A DNA stretch of 64,000 bases from NCBI GenBank assembly GCA_035274465.1, contig DATEOF010000101.1, positions 11,069 through 75,068 of the forward strand, in the 5' to 3' direction. The stretch is from JADGRF01 sp035274465. GTDB lineage: Bacteria; Myxococcota_A; Polyangia; Polyangiales; JAFGIB01. Made by a program: the position numbers and the translations under genes. The notes under the pieces are model-generated. The model worked only from the letters and a program-made list of their open reading frames with translations. It made no database searches and had not been told where the DNA came from. Position 1 is the stretch's first letter. Every line of letters starts with the position of its first letter. Positions 25,024-32,975 of this stretch are shown one piece after another.

Positions 25024-26004
25024 ATGCGTGATATTCATTCGCCCGTAGTTGAGGTGCTTATGAAATCAGCCGTCGACACCGAGTCTGTACCGACAGCCAG
25101 CGGGTCGAACGAAGCCGTCACGGGCATCCGGGCTGCGTCCGATGGCCAACGCCCGGATGCGACCCAGGTCACCGATACCCCGACCGAGGAAATCGAGCTC
25201 GACGCGATCGACGCCGCCGAGGCGAGCGCGACCGCCATCCCCGTCCAGGTCCCGGTACCACCACCCGCGGGTCGGGGCTCCGCGCCGCCGCCAGCGGCGA
25301 CCCTCGAAGATGCCCGCCGGAAAGCCAGCACGCCGCCGCCGCTGCCGGCTGCAGCCTTACGTGCCCGACTGCCTGCGACTCCTGCCCGCGGACTGCCCGC
25401 GGCGTCTCTCGGCATCTCGCCCCTGGGGCAGCTGCTCCCGCCGGCCGCGCACCGCGACCCGCAGAAGCCCCGGCCTCAGTCGCTTCGGCCCGCCGTCGCC
25501 ATCGTCGGTAGCGAGGAAGCTCTGGCCGAACTGGAGCGCGTGACCCAGCGCATGCGCGAGCGCGACGCCTATCTGGCCGAGCTCGAGCAGCTGTCTGCCC
25601 AGCGAGCCGCCGCCCTGGACAAGGCCGAGCAAGAGATCGACGTCGTGCGGGCCCAGCTGGCGATCGAGAAACAACGCGTCGCCGAGCTGGAGCAACAGCT
25701 CAAGCAGCGCACGAGCGTATCGCGCCCGAGCCAGCCGCCACCCGCAGCTGCGGCACCTCAGCCGCGACCGAGCCAACCGCCGCCGGGCCCGCAGAGCTCC
25801 CACGACCTCACCCGCATCCGCGGCATCGGCCCGGGCTATGCCCGTCAGCTGTATGCGCTGGGCGTCTCCTCGTTCGCGCACATCGCGGCCTGGACGTCCG
25901 ACGACATCGCCAACTTCGGCAAGAAGCTGAAGACCCCGGCCGGCCGCATCGAACGCGACCGCTGGGTCGATCAGGCGCGCGAGCTGTTGGCCGGCAAAGC
26001 CTGA
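25024..26004 (+). CDS. Coiled-coil protein with C-terminal helix-hairpin-helix domain
   Basis: A 326-aa cytoplasmic protein. Acidic, Pro/Ala-rich N-terminal half (about 1-155), a coiled coil (about 160-225; ERDAYLAELEQLSAQRAAAL), a Pro-rich spacer, and a C-terminal domain (about 265-326; LTRIRGIGPGYARQLYALGV, then AGRIERDRWVDQAREL) matching the HhH_5 'flap endonuclease-like 5' DNA nuclease' family, a DNA-binding fold without its own active site. The ATG at 25024 is chosen; GGGGG lies upstream. Might organise DNA or ribosome-associated complexes; unknown. Confidence 0.65.
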   Translation: MRDIHSPVVEVLMKSAVDTESVPTASGSNEAVTGIRAASDGQRPDATQVTDTPTEEIELDAIDAAEASATAIPVQVPVPPPAGRGSAPPPAATLEDARRKASTPPPLPAAALRARLPATPARGLPAASLGISPLGQLLPPAAHRDPQKPRPQSLRPAVAIVGSEEALAELERVTQRMRERDAYLAELEQLSAQRAAALDKAEQEIDVVRAQLAIEKQRVAELEQQLKQRTSVSRPSQPPPAAAAPQPRPSQPPPGPQSSHDLTRIRGIGPGYARQLYALGVSSFAHIAAWTSDDIANFGKKLKTPAGRIERDRWVDQARELLAGKA

Positions 26005-26060
26005 GTCCAGTCCGCCGCGACGTGCTCGAGCTGCGGCGCAGCGAAGCAGGCAACGCGTAT

Positions 26061-26082
26061 GCGGCAGGAATATCCTTGCCGC
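26061..26082 (+). terminator. Hairpin after HhH gene
   Basis: GCGGCAGGA pairs with TCC-T-TGCCGC (single T bulge) around ATA, 57 bp after the stop of the HhH protein gene. Stable, no T-run. Rest of the 235-bp gap before the hydrolase gene shows no other clear element. Confidence 0.5.
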
Positions 26083-26239
26083 TGACAGCGGCATTGCCTG
26101 CCGAGCGGCAGCGCGGCCGCAGTAAACGCGCCCGCGCACGTTGAAGGCTGCGCGGGGTTAAAATCAAGGCAGCAGTTGGCAGGGACATAACCCATGTCCA
26201 CGCTTGTACAACTCCAGCGAAGCCTGTAGTGCGTTTGCA

Positions 26240-27991
26240 ATGCGTCGCACTTACACCTTGCCGATGTTTGCACTTGGGCTCGTGTTCGGCGGTGGGTTGT
26301 TAGCGTCACTCGTACAGACGAGCGGTGACGTGAAGATCAAAGACGTTCGCTTCTCGGGGACAGGCGGCGTCACGATGAGCGCGCTGCTGTATGTACCGCC
26401 AAACGCCACGCCGCAAGCGCCGGCGCCAGGGGTGCTCGCCATCCATGGGTACATCAACTCGCGAGAGACCCACTCAGCCTACGCGATCGAGCTCGCGCGC
26501 CGCGGATACGTCGTCTTGGCGCTGGATCAAACCGGTCACGGGTATTCGGCGGCTCCAGCGTTCGCGAACGGCTACGGCGGTCCGGATGGCTTGACCTACC
26601 TGCGGAGCTTGGACATCGTCGACAAACGTCAGGTCGTGCTCGAAGGGCACTCGATGGGCGGTTGGGCGGTGCTCATCGCCGCCGGCCTGCAGCGCGACAA
26701 CTACCGCTCGATCGCGATCTCCGGCTCGTCCACCGGTACACTCGGTGCGCCGAATGGGGATGCAAAGTTTCCGCGCAACTTGGGAGTCGTCTACGCGCTG
26801 TACGACGAATTCTCCGGCTTGATGTGGGGATCGCCAATTCCGCGCGATGTCGTCGAGACGGATAAGCTCAAAGCGCTATTTGGAACTCGCGAGCGAGTGC
26901 AGGTCGAGCAGCTTTACGGTTCGGTCGAAGCCGGCACCGCCCGCAAGCTGTACGTGCCACACCAGACGCATCCGTGGAACCACATCAGCAGTGTCGCGAT
27001 TGGCCAGGTTCTCGACTGGGTCCAAGCGACCAGCACTGCGCCGAACGCGCTGCCACCGAGTGACCAGATCTGGCAGTGGAAAGAGTTCGGCACGACGCTG
27101 TCATTGTTTGGCTTGCTGTTGCTGCTGTTCGCGGTCAGCGCGCTGCTGCTCGAGACTCCGTTCTGGGGCAGCTTGCGGGAGGACCCGCCCTCGGCGCACG
27201 GCGCGTCCGGCGCCGGCTACTGGATCGGCGTGCTCCTCACCCTACTCATCCCGATCGTCCTGTACGTACCGGTGCAAGAGTGGGCTGGCGAGGCGATCAA
27301 ACCTGGCCCGGTGTTGTCGCAAAACCTGACGACCGGTTTGATGTGCTGGGCGCTGGCGACGGGCCTGATCTCACTCGGACTATTTTGCGCGTGGCACGTG
27401 GCGAGCGCGCGCAGACACGGTGCAACCGCACGCACGTACGGGCTCACGTGGGCCGCTCCAGCTCGCACCGGCGGTCAAATCGCCAAAACGTTCCTGTTCG
27501 CGCTGGCCGTGGTCGGGGCAGGCTACCTGTCGCTCGTGCTGACTGACGTCCTCTTCAAAACTGACTTTCGCATGTGGGTCGTCGCCGCGAAGCCGCTCGC
27601 GCCGATTCGCGCGTGGATATTCCTGTGTTACGTGATGCCCTTCACGGCATTCTTCATCGTGTCGGGACTCGTGCTGCACGGTCAGCTGCGGCGCGAGGGT
27701 GAGTCACTCCCGCGCGCAATGATGCGCAACGCGCTGTTGACTGTCGCAGGTTTCGTCGGGTTCATGGTCCTACAGTACGTGCCACTGTTCAGCGGCGGAA
27801 CCATGATGTTCCCGAACGCACACTTGCTGACCATCTTGGGCTTTCAGTTGTTGTTCGTATTGCCAGTTACTGGGGTAGTGTCGACGTACTTGTTCTACCG
27901 GACGGGCCACGTGTTCGCGGGTGCGTTCGTGAATGGCCTCTTCGTCACGTGGCTGTTGGTCGGCGGTCAAGCGACGCACCATGCGTTCTAG
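26240..27991 (+). CDS. Alpha/beta hydrolase fused to multi-pass membrane domain
   Basis: A 583-aa fusion. Residues about 1-25 form a signal-anchor. The next 260 residues are an alpha/beta hydrolase: oxyanion-strand VLAIHGYINSRE, nucleophile elbow GHSMGGWA (Ser), a late His in YVPHQTHPWNHIS, and a nearby Asp candidate. Residues about 295-583 contain around eight hydrophobic helices of an unrecognised membrane domain. The catalytic part should face the periplasm. The ATG at 26240 is preferred to the TTG at 26204. The gene uses more A/T-ending codons than its neighbours, which may reflect transfer or membrane-protein bias. Substrate unknown. Confidence 0.7.
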   Translation: MRRTYTLPMFALGLVFGGGLLASLVQTSGDVKIKDVRFSGTGGVTMSALLYVPPNATPQAPAPGVLAIHGYINSRETHSAYAIELARRGYVVLALDQTGHGYSAAPAFANGYGGPDGLTYLRSLDIVDKRQVVLEGHSMGGWAVLIAAGLQRDNYRSIAISGSSTGTLGAPNGDAKFPRNLGVVYALYDEFSGLMWGSPIPRDVVETDKLKALFGTRERVQVEQLYGSVEAGTARKLYVPHQTHPWNHISSVAIGQVLDWVQATSTAPNALPPSDQIWQWKEFGTTLSLFGLLLLLFAVSALLLETPFWGSLREDPPSAHGASGAGYWIGVLLTLLIPIVLYVPVQEWAGEAIKPGPVLSQNLTTGLMCWALATGLISLGLFCAWHVASARRHGATARTYGLTWAAPARTGGQIAKTFLFALAVVGAGYLSLVLTDVLFKTDFRMWVVAAKPLAPIRAWIFLCYVMPFTAFFIVSGLVLHGQLRREGESLPRAMMRNALLTVAGFVGFMVLQYVPLFSGGTMMFPNAHLLTILGFQLLFVLPVTGVVSTYLFYRTGHVFAGAFVNGLFVTWLLVGGQATHHAF

Positions 27992-27997
27992 ACATCT

Positions 27998-28016
27998 CGC
28001 TGCATGAACTGCAGCG
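27998..28016. terminator. Bidirectional hairpin between hydrolase and vapC genes
   Basis: CGCTGCA-TGAAC-TGCAGCG: perfect 7-bp stem, 5-nt loop, lying between two convergent genes and 6 bp past the hydrolase stop. Position suits a bidirectional terminator, though T-tracts are short. Confidence 0.6.
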
Positions 28017-28023
28017 TGTTATG

Positions 28024-28404
28024 TCAGGTGGAACCCGAAACTCGCAATCCACTCACGCGGCTGAAATGCTCTCGATTGCGCGTGAGTAACGTGCCGTCCT
28101 GCCGGAGACAAATCCCCGCGACAAGACTATCCGCCACGCCGATGTCGCTTCCCCGCGCAAGCAACAGCCTCCGCACGCCGCCCGCGAGCTCCGCTGCCCG
28201 TGCATCGAGCGGCAGGATCTCGACTGCTTCGAGCAAGGTCTTCACGTCTTGCTCTGCTCGAGCGCTCCGGGCGCCCTGCCACAGCTCGAACGCTGCGACA
28301 ACGGTCGTACGAAGGCTACCCGTCGAGAGCTCGAGCTCGACACGCGCGGCTGCGCCGCCGCCTCTGAGGAAGTCCACCAACACATCCGTGTCGGCGATGA
28401 TCAT
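28024..28404 (-). CDS. vapC: VapC-type PIN-domain toxin
   Basis: A 126-aa PIN-domain ribonuclease, toxin of a type II pair. Acidic metal-binding residues are in place: Asp5 and Asp7 (IADTDVLVD), Glu in AAFELWQG, Asp in SDIGVADSLVAG and the late polar residue in LLTRNREHF. Such toxins cleave tRNA or rRNA when free of antitoxin. ATG overlaps the antitoxin stop by 4 bp (ATGA), the standard VapBC arrangement. Confidence 0.92.
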   Translation of the reverse strand: MIIADTDVLVDFLRGGGAAARVELELSTGSLRTTVVAAFELWQGARSARAEQDVKTLLEAVEILPLDARAAELAGGVRRLLLARGSDIGVADSLVAGICLRQDGTLLTRNREHFSRVSGLRVSGST

Positions 28405-28640
28405 CGCCAGGCCTTCCTCGCGTCTTCGGTCGCCTCGAGTAGCTTGTCACCCTCTTCACCGCGGAGCGCTCCGCGCAGTGCCATCGCACGCCTGACGCGA
28501 TCTCCCCCGCTCGCGTGCTGCTCGAGGTAGGCGGCTACTGCTTCCTGAACCAGGACGGAGAACCCCTTCTCGCCGCGTTTGGCAGCCAGCTCGAGCAGCT
28601 TCGCTCGCTGCTCGTCTGGCAGATCTATCGTCGTGCGCAT
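28401..28640 (-). CDS. vapB: VapB-type ribbon-helix-helix antitoxin
   Basis: A 79-aa antitoxin. The N-terminal MRTTIDLPDEQRAKLLELAA is a ribbon-helix-helix DNA-binding motif; the acidic/helical C-terminus (GDKLLEATEDARKAWR) should wrap the toxin. First gene of the pair. A perfect 18-bp palindrome 12 bp upstream is the expected autoregulatory operator. Confidence 0.9.
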   Translation of the reverse strand: MRTTIDLPDEQRAKLLELAAKRGEKGFSVLVQEAVAAYLEQHASGGDRVRRAMALRGALRGEEGDKLLEATEDARKAWR

Positions 28641-28651
28641 ACGGCATACTA

Positions 28652-28669
28652 ATGCACATGCATGTGCAT
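28652..28669. promoter_or_regulatory. 18-bp perfect palindromic operator of vapBC
   Basis: ATGCACATGCATGTGCAT is perfectly self-complementary and sits just upstream of the antitoxin start. RHH antitoxins bind such inverted repeats as dimers and, with toxin, repress the operon. The strong AT-containing symmetry in GC-rich DNA supports a functional site. Confidence 0.75.
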
Positions 28670-28912
28670 GTCAAACTGGCGGCTGCGTTCAGCCTGGCAT
28701 AAACGCCAATGTATTCAATGGAATCTAGCGCCTGCCGGGGACATCCGCGTCGCGGCGCATCTGTGGCCGTGCACGGCACCGGTCGCGTGTCGCGAAATGA
28801 CGCGCGAGCACAAAATTGCCTCTTGAGGCGAGATTGCTGGGTCGCCGGGGCAAGAACCCCGGGCAATTCCGCGGGATTTGAGCCGGGCACAATTGCTGCA
28901 CTGCGCCGGCGG

Positions 28913-30328
28913 ATGTCCCAGACCGCCTCGGCCGCGAGACGCCGTGACTCCAGAGACCGCATCCTCTGCATCGATGACGACGCGGACCAATGCAGCTTGC
29001 TCGAAGCCGCGCTCATCAGGCTCGGTTGTGCTGTCGTCAGCACCACTTCGCCGACGACCGCGATCGAGCTGATCGCAAACGAGCATTTCGACGCGATCAT
29101 CACGGACCTCGGCATGGGTGAGATGGATGGCCTCGAATTGTGCGAGCGTGTGATCGCCACGCGCCCGGAAATTCCCGTGATCGTGCTGACCGGGCAAGGC
29201 AGCATGGACGCAGCCATCGGTGCGCTGCGCGCTGGTGCGTATGATTTTCTGACCAAGCCCGTCGACGCAAAGATTCTCGGTATCGGCGTGGCGCGGGCGG
29301 TGCAGCACTCGAAGCTCAGCGCAGAGATTCGCCGCTTGAGAAGCGCGTTGACCGGAAGCCCGAGGTCCCAGCGCATCGTGGGCCACAGCCCGCCGATGCA
29401 GCGCCTGAACGAGCTCATCACGCGGGTGGGCGCGAGCGAAGTTTCAGTGCTCATCCAGGGCGAAACCGGGACAGGCAAGGAATTGGTCGCGCGAGCGGTG
29501 CACGACGCGAGTCCACGGCGCACGGGACCATTCGTCGCGCTGAACTGCGCCGCGGTGCCACCCGCACTGCTCGAGAGCGAGCTCTTCGGCCACGCGCGCG
29601 GTGCGTTCACCGACGCGACGCATGCACGCCGCGGCCTCTTCTTCGAAGCCTCGGGAGGCACGCTGTTCCTCGACGAAATCGGCGAGATGCCGCTCGAGAC
29701 GCAGGTCAAACTGCTGCGCGCATTGCAGGAGCGCAAGGTGCGGCCTGTCGGCTCCAATGCCGAGATCGCGTTCGACGCCCGCATCGTCACAGCCACCCAT
29801 CGTGACCTCGAAGCCGACGTCCGCACACAACGCTTTCGGGAAGACTTGTACTATCGAATCAACGTGGTGCGTCTCGAAGTACCGGCGCTCCGCGACCGCG
29901 GCACCGACGTGCTCGAGCTGGCCGCACATTTCCTGCGAGCGGCCGCCGAGCGCGACGATAGGCCCACGCTCCAGCTCTCACCGAGAGTCGCCGAACATCT
30001 GATGCGCTACGAGTGGCCCGGCAACGTACGCGAGCTCGAAAACTGCATCGAACGCGCGGTAGCCCTCGCACGCTTCGATCAAGTCACGGTGGAAAGCCTC
30101 CCCGAGGCAGTCCGGGCGTACCGGACCGATCGCCTGGTCATCGGCACCAACGACGTCGAGGAGATCCTGCCCATCGATGAGCTCGGGCGCCGCTACACGC
30201 TGGAGGTGATCAGGCAGCTCAACGGCAACAAGACGCGAGCCGCCCAGCTGCTCGGCTTGGACCGCAGGACGCTGTATCGCAAGCTGGAGCAGTACGGCGT
30301 ACTGGACGACGTCGGATCGGCCCAGTAG
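28913..30328 (+). CDS. NtrC-family sigma54-dependent response regulator
   Basis: A 471-aa activator. Receiver domain about 15-130 with phospho-acceptor Asp65 (AIITDLGMGEMDG) and acidic pocket DDD near 21; AAA+ domain about 155-385 with Walker A GETGTGKE, sigma54-contact loop as GAFTDA (a tolerated variant of GAFTGA) and Walker B GGTLFLDEIGEM; Fis-type HTH at 430-465 (NKTRAAQLLGLDRRTLYRKL). Start at ATG 28913 excludes a non-homologous upstream extension. No cognate kinase is adjacent; the nearest is the hybrid kinase about 2.6 kb downstream on the other strand. Confidence 0.93.
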   Translation: MSQTASAARRRDSRDRILCIDDDADQCSLLEAALIRLGCAVVSTTSPTTAIELIANEHFDAIITDLGMGEMDGLELCERVIATRPEIPVIVLTGQGSMDAAIGALRAGAYDFLTKPVDAKILGIGVARAVQHSKLSAEIRRLRSALTGSPRSQRIVGHSPPMQRLNELITRVGASEVSVLIQGETGTGKELVARAVHDASPRRTGPFVALNCAAVPPALLESELFGHARGAFTDATHARRGLFFEASGGTLFLDEIGEMPLETQVKLLRALQERKVRPVGSNAEIAFDARIVTATHRDLEADVRTQRFREDLYYRINVVRLEVPALRDRGTDVLELAAHFLRAAAERDDRPTLQLSPRVAEHLMRYEWPGNVRELENCIERAVALARFDQVTVESLPEAVRAYRTDRLVIGTNDVEEILPIDELGRRYTLEVIRQLNGNKTRAAQLLGLDRRTLYRKLEQYGVLDDVGSAQ

Positions 30329-31755
30329 CGGCTGGGCGGCGCGAGATTTGTCGTGCGAGTCACAAAGCGTCCTGGAACGCCTGATTGGGCGCAGATCGCC
30401 ACCAAACGCTCGCGCGCAGCGCTCACCGCTGAATCCGCAGGCCACCCGACGACTCGACGCTCCGCGGCGTTCAAGCCTTGATCAGCAGTGCGGCCGAGCT
30501 GCGCCAGTGCGGCTGCCTGTGCAGCAGCCAACGCCCCACGCTCCTCGATCGACAGCTGCGGCGTGATCCACTCGGCTATCTGCCACGCCAGCTCGGCATG
30601 CCGCGTCTCGTCCTCGGCGATGCGCGCCATTGTCACGGCGACTGCCGGATCCCGCGCGAGGGCAGCCTGGCAATGCGCGAGCACCGCCCCGAACGTCTCC
30701 CGCACACAACCTTCGACGGCGTTATCCAGCGCAAACTCGAAGCGCGAGCGCAGGCTGCGAGCCTCGACCTGCGGGGACGAGGGGTCCGCGCCAGACCTGC
30801 GCGCAAGCGCCGCCATCTGGTGGGCGTGGCGCACCTCGTCACGCGCCGCCGCATCGGCTGCAAGCGCGAGCTCATCCGGCGCGCCGAACGCGCGTAGCTC
30901 GGCTGCAATCCGCTCGAATGCACAGACGGATGCTGCCTCCAGCTGCGCCAACCGAACGAAGTAGCGCCCTAGCGCCGAAGCACTGTGAGGTGGCTCGAAC
31001 CGCTTCAACCCGGCGGGCCGGCGGCCGACGACACAGTTCGTATCTGCCAGCTTGACGTCGTTGTCCGCGACGACGTGACCCGCATCGTCTATCTGCAGCG
31101 TGCGCTCGCGAAGCCCTGGGCATGCGTCCCAGCGTACTTGCAGATACCAGTCGTCAGGATGCTTGAGCTGCGCCGTGTTGTCTTCAGGTCTGCTTCCACA
31201 CGGCAGGAACACCCCGTGAAACAACGCCACGATCACAGCCTTCTCGGGTGCATCGATCGCGCCGAGGACGTGCATCAACTCGCGATCATCTTCGATCCGG
31301 CGAGCCTCGTTGCCTTGTGTGATGACCGCGAACGTCTTGCAGTCTCGCGGCATCCGTGAGCATGCTGGGTTGGGGACGAGCAGCTTGCTCAGGCGTAGAT
31401 CGCACGCGCGGCGTTCTGTGGCCTTCGCGCACATCGTACCCACCGACGCAAGCAGGGAAACCGTGGGACCGTCGTCGTCGAAGAATTGCGTCCAATGCGA
31501 GGTGTAGATCGCCAAATACTCGACCGGCCGTCTCAGCTGCACCGGCTTCGCGAACGTATTCTTCCAGTAGTCAGTGCAGGGTATCGGTTGCCAGACATCC
31601 GTCCTTGCAGCCTGGACTGCGACTTGCGGAACATCGATGTCCTGCGGTGGCGTGCTGGGTCCATCGTAGTAGCCGACGCAACTCGGAACTCCGAGCGAGG
31701 CAGCGACCACCCACCGCGCGAGACGGCGCAGCGACTCACCGACCGGATGAGGCAT
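30193..31755 (-). CDS. Ferritin-like-domain protein with exported N-terminal region
   Basis: About 520 aa. The N-terminus has a signal-like segment with a possible lipobox (VPSC) and a Cys-containing domain of about 240 residues not recognised. From about 260 comes a four-helix ferritin-like domain with repeated metal-ligand patterns: LEAASVCAFERIAAELR, ARDEVRHAHQM, CVRETFGAVL and DETRHAELAWQIAEW, consistent with a di-iron site. The last 45 codons run antisense through the 3' end of the response-regulator gene; this tail looks non-homologous, so the true C-terminus is uncertain (a sequencing slip or natural overlap). Confidence 0.65.
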   Translation of the reverse strand: MPHPVGESLRRLARWVVAASLGVPSCVGYYDGPSTPPQDIDVPQVAVQAARTDVWQPIPCTDYWKNTFAKPVQLRRPVEYLAIYTSHWTQFFDDDGPTVSLLASVGTMCAKATERRACDLRLSKLLVPNPACSRMPRDCKTFAVITQGNEARRIEDDRELMHVLGAIDAPEKAVIVALFHGVFLPCGSRPEDNTAQLKHPDDWYLQVRWDACPGLRERTLQIDDAGHVVADNDVKLADTNCVVGRRPAGLKRFEPPHSASALGRYFVRLAQLEAASVCAFERIAAELRAFGAPDELALAADAAARDEVRHAHQMAALARRSGADPSSPQVEARSLRSRFEFALDNAVEGCVRETFGAVLAHCQAALARDPAVAVTMARIAEDETRHAELAWQIAEWITPQLSIEERGALAAAQAAALAQLGRTADQGLNAAERRVVGWPADSAVSAARERLVAICAQSGVPGRFVTRTTNLAPPSRYWADPTSSSTPYCSSLRYSVLRSKPSSWAARVLLPLSCLITSSV

Positions 31756-31814
31756 GCGCACGGCCCGATCGTCGCGACGTGGAGTCACCGCCGCGAGTCT
31801 AGGAGATGCCCGAC

Positions 31815-32054
31815 TCAGACACCAGACGCGCACGCGGGCGCAGCGATCCCTCCCGGGTCTTCCACGCAACCCTTCTTCTCGGCCAAGGTCTCGATCCTCG
31901 CGACGAGGTCCGCGCAGGTCGCGTCCTTGGGAATGCTCGCTGAGCCGGCAGCCCCGCCGGCGCCAGTACCATCCGCGCTCGGCTCCTCGGGACATGCCGA
32001 TGTCAGCGCACACACGATCGCCACGAAGAGATAATTGCTTAGTTTCAAGCGCAT
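31815..32054 (-). CDS. Small lipoprotein
   Basis: A 79-aa lipoprotein: signal peptide with lipobox LTSAC-P, short Gly/Ala linker, then a 35-residue domain with three Cys (CADLVARIETLAEKKGC). Strong Shine-Dalgarno AGGAGGA before the ATG at 32054; starts 5 bp after the upstream lipoprotein stop, so co-transcribed with it. Function unknown. Confidence 0.6.
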   Translation of the reverse strand: MRLKLSNYLFVAIVCALTSACPEEPSADGTGAGGAAGSASIPKDATCADLVARIETLAEKKGCVEDPGGIAAPACASGV

Positions 32055-32059
32055 TCCTC

Positions 32060-32785
32060 CTACTTGCCCTGCCACGTGATGTGCTTCAGCTCCTCGTACG
32101 GAGCGTTCTTGCTGAAGTTGTCGGCCTTGATTTCGAGGGCCCGTGCCAGCGCTTCGTCGTAGGTCTTGCCCAGGCCGATCGCGACGACCTTGGGTCGACA
32201 GTTCCAGGGCGACACGTTGCTGGTGTAGCGGATCGCCACCGCGTGTGAGGCCGTGGGATACGAGAACGAAGAGTCGAGGACGTTGTATTCACGCTCGCCG
32301 GGGTGCTCAGTCATCATCTGCTGCTTGAGCTCGGCCTTGACAGTGCTCGACTTACCAGTCGTCACGAGCGTGTAGTAATACTTGGTGTCGTCGAAGACAT
32401 CGTAGCCTTCCGGGCAATCCGCAGGTTTGCCCAGCACAAACCCATAGACGAGGTACTCGGGAAGCGCGGCGGCACCACCTGCACCAGAGCTGCCCCCGCC
32501 GCCACCAGCTGCGCGGCCGCCCATACCCGCGGCGCCCGAGGCACCACCGCGACCACCCGCGCTCGAGCCTGCGATCGCACCCGACGCACCACCCGTGCCC
32601 GCGGCTACATTGCCGGCAGAGCCCGCGGCCTTCGAGCCGGCGCCGCCCGCGCCGCTTTCGCCGTACACGTTGACCCCGGCTCCACCGCCATCCGACACCG
32701 GCCCCGCATCACCGTCCTCGCGCAGACCGTCGCCACAAGCTGCGACCGCAAGCACTGCGATCGCAAATAGGTTTCTGTAAGTCAT
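32060..32785 (-). CDS. Lipoprotein with long Gly/Ala linker
   Basis: A 241-aa lipoprotein. Lipobox AVAAC-G, then a low-complexity Gly/Ala/Ser linker of about 85 residues, then a compact C-terminal domain (from LPEYLVYGFVLGKPADCPEG) with two Cys. AGGAG lies 5 nt before the ATG at 32785. The linker style matches the lipoprotein at 7707-8705. No family recognised; probably surface exposed. Confidence 0.62.
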   Translation of the reverse strand: MTYRNLFAIAVLAVAACGDGLREDGDAGPVSDGGGAGVNVYGESGAGGAGSKAAGSAGNVAAGTGGASGAIAGSSAGGRGGASGAAGMGGRAAGGGGGSSGAGGAAALPEYLVYGFVLGKPADCPEGYDVFDDTKYYYTLVTTGKSSTVKAELKQQMMTEHPGEREYNVLDSSFSYPTASHAVAIRYTSNVSPWNCRPKVVAIGLGKTYDEALARALEIKADNFSKNAPYEELKHITWQGK

Positions 32786-32975
32786 GGTTACTCCTGGCGT
32801 CGTGCACTCCGCGCGGGAAGCTCGCGGCTCCGAGACGCTCATGTGCTTCGATCCTCGCCGAGCAACGCGGGGCCGAGAATAGGTAGATCCTTTAGCCCGT
32901 GGGTGGACGCTGTGTGTGGATCAGGGAGCCGCGGCACCGGTCACGAAGGAGTCGCTTGCGACGAGCTCTACGCGA

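Noticed and set aside
28880..28912. Possible sigma54 promoter GGGCACAATTGC before the NtrC-type regulator
   Set aside because: The GG and GC elements are 7 nt apart rather than the required 10, so the -24/-12 geometry fails.
29590..29620. GAFTDA instead of GAFTGA as evidence that the NtrC-type regulator cannot contact sigma54
   Set aside because: GAFTDA is a known natural variant in active family members, and all other AAA+ motifs are intact.
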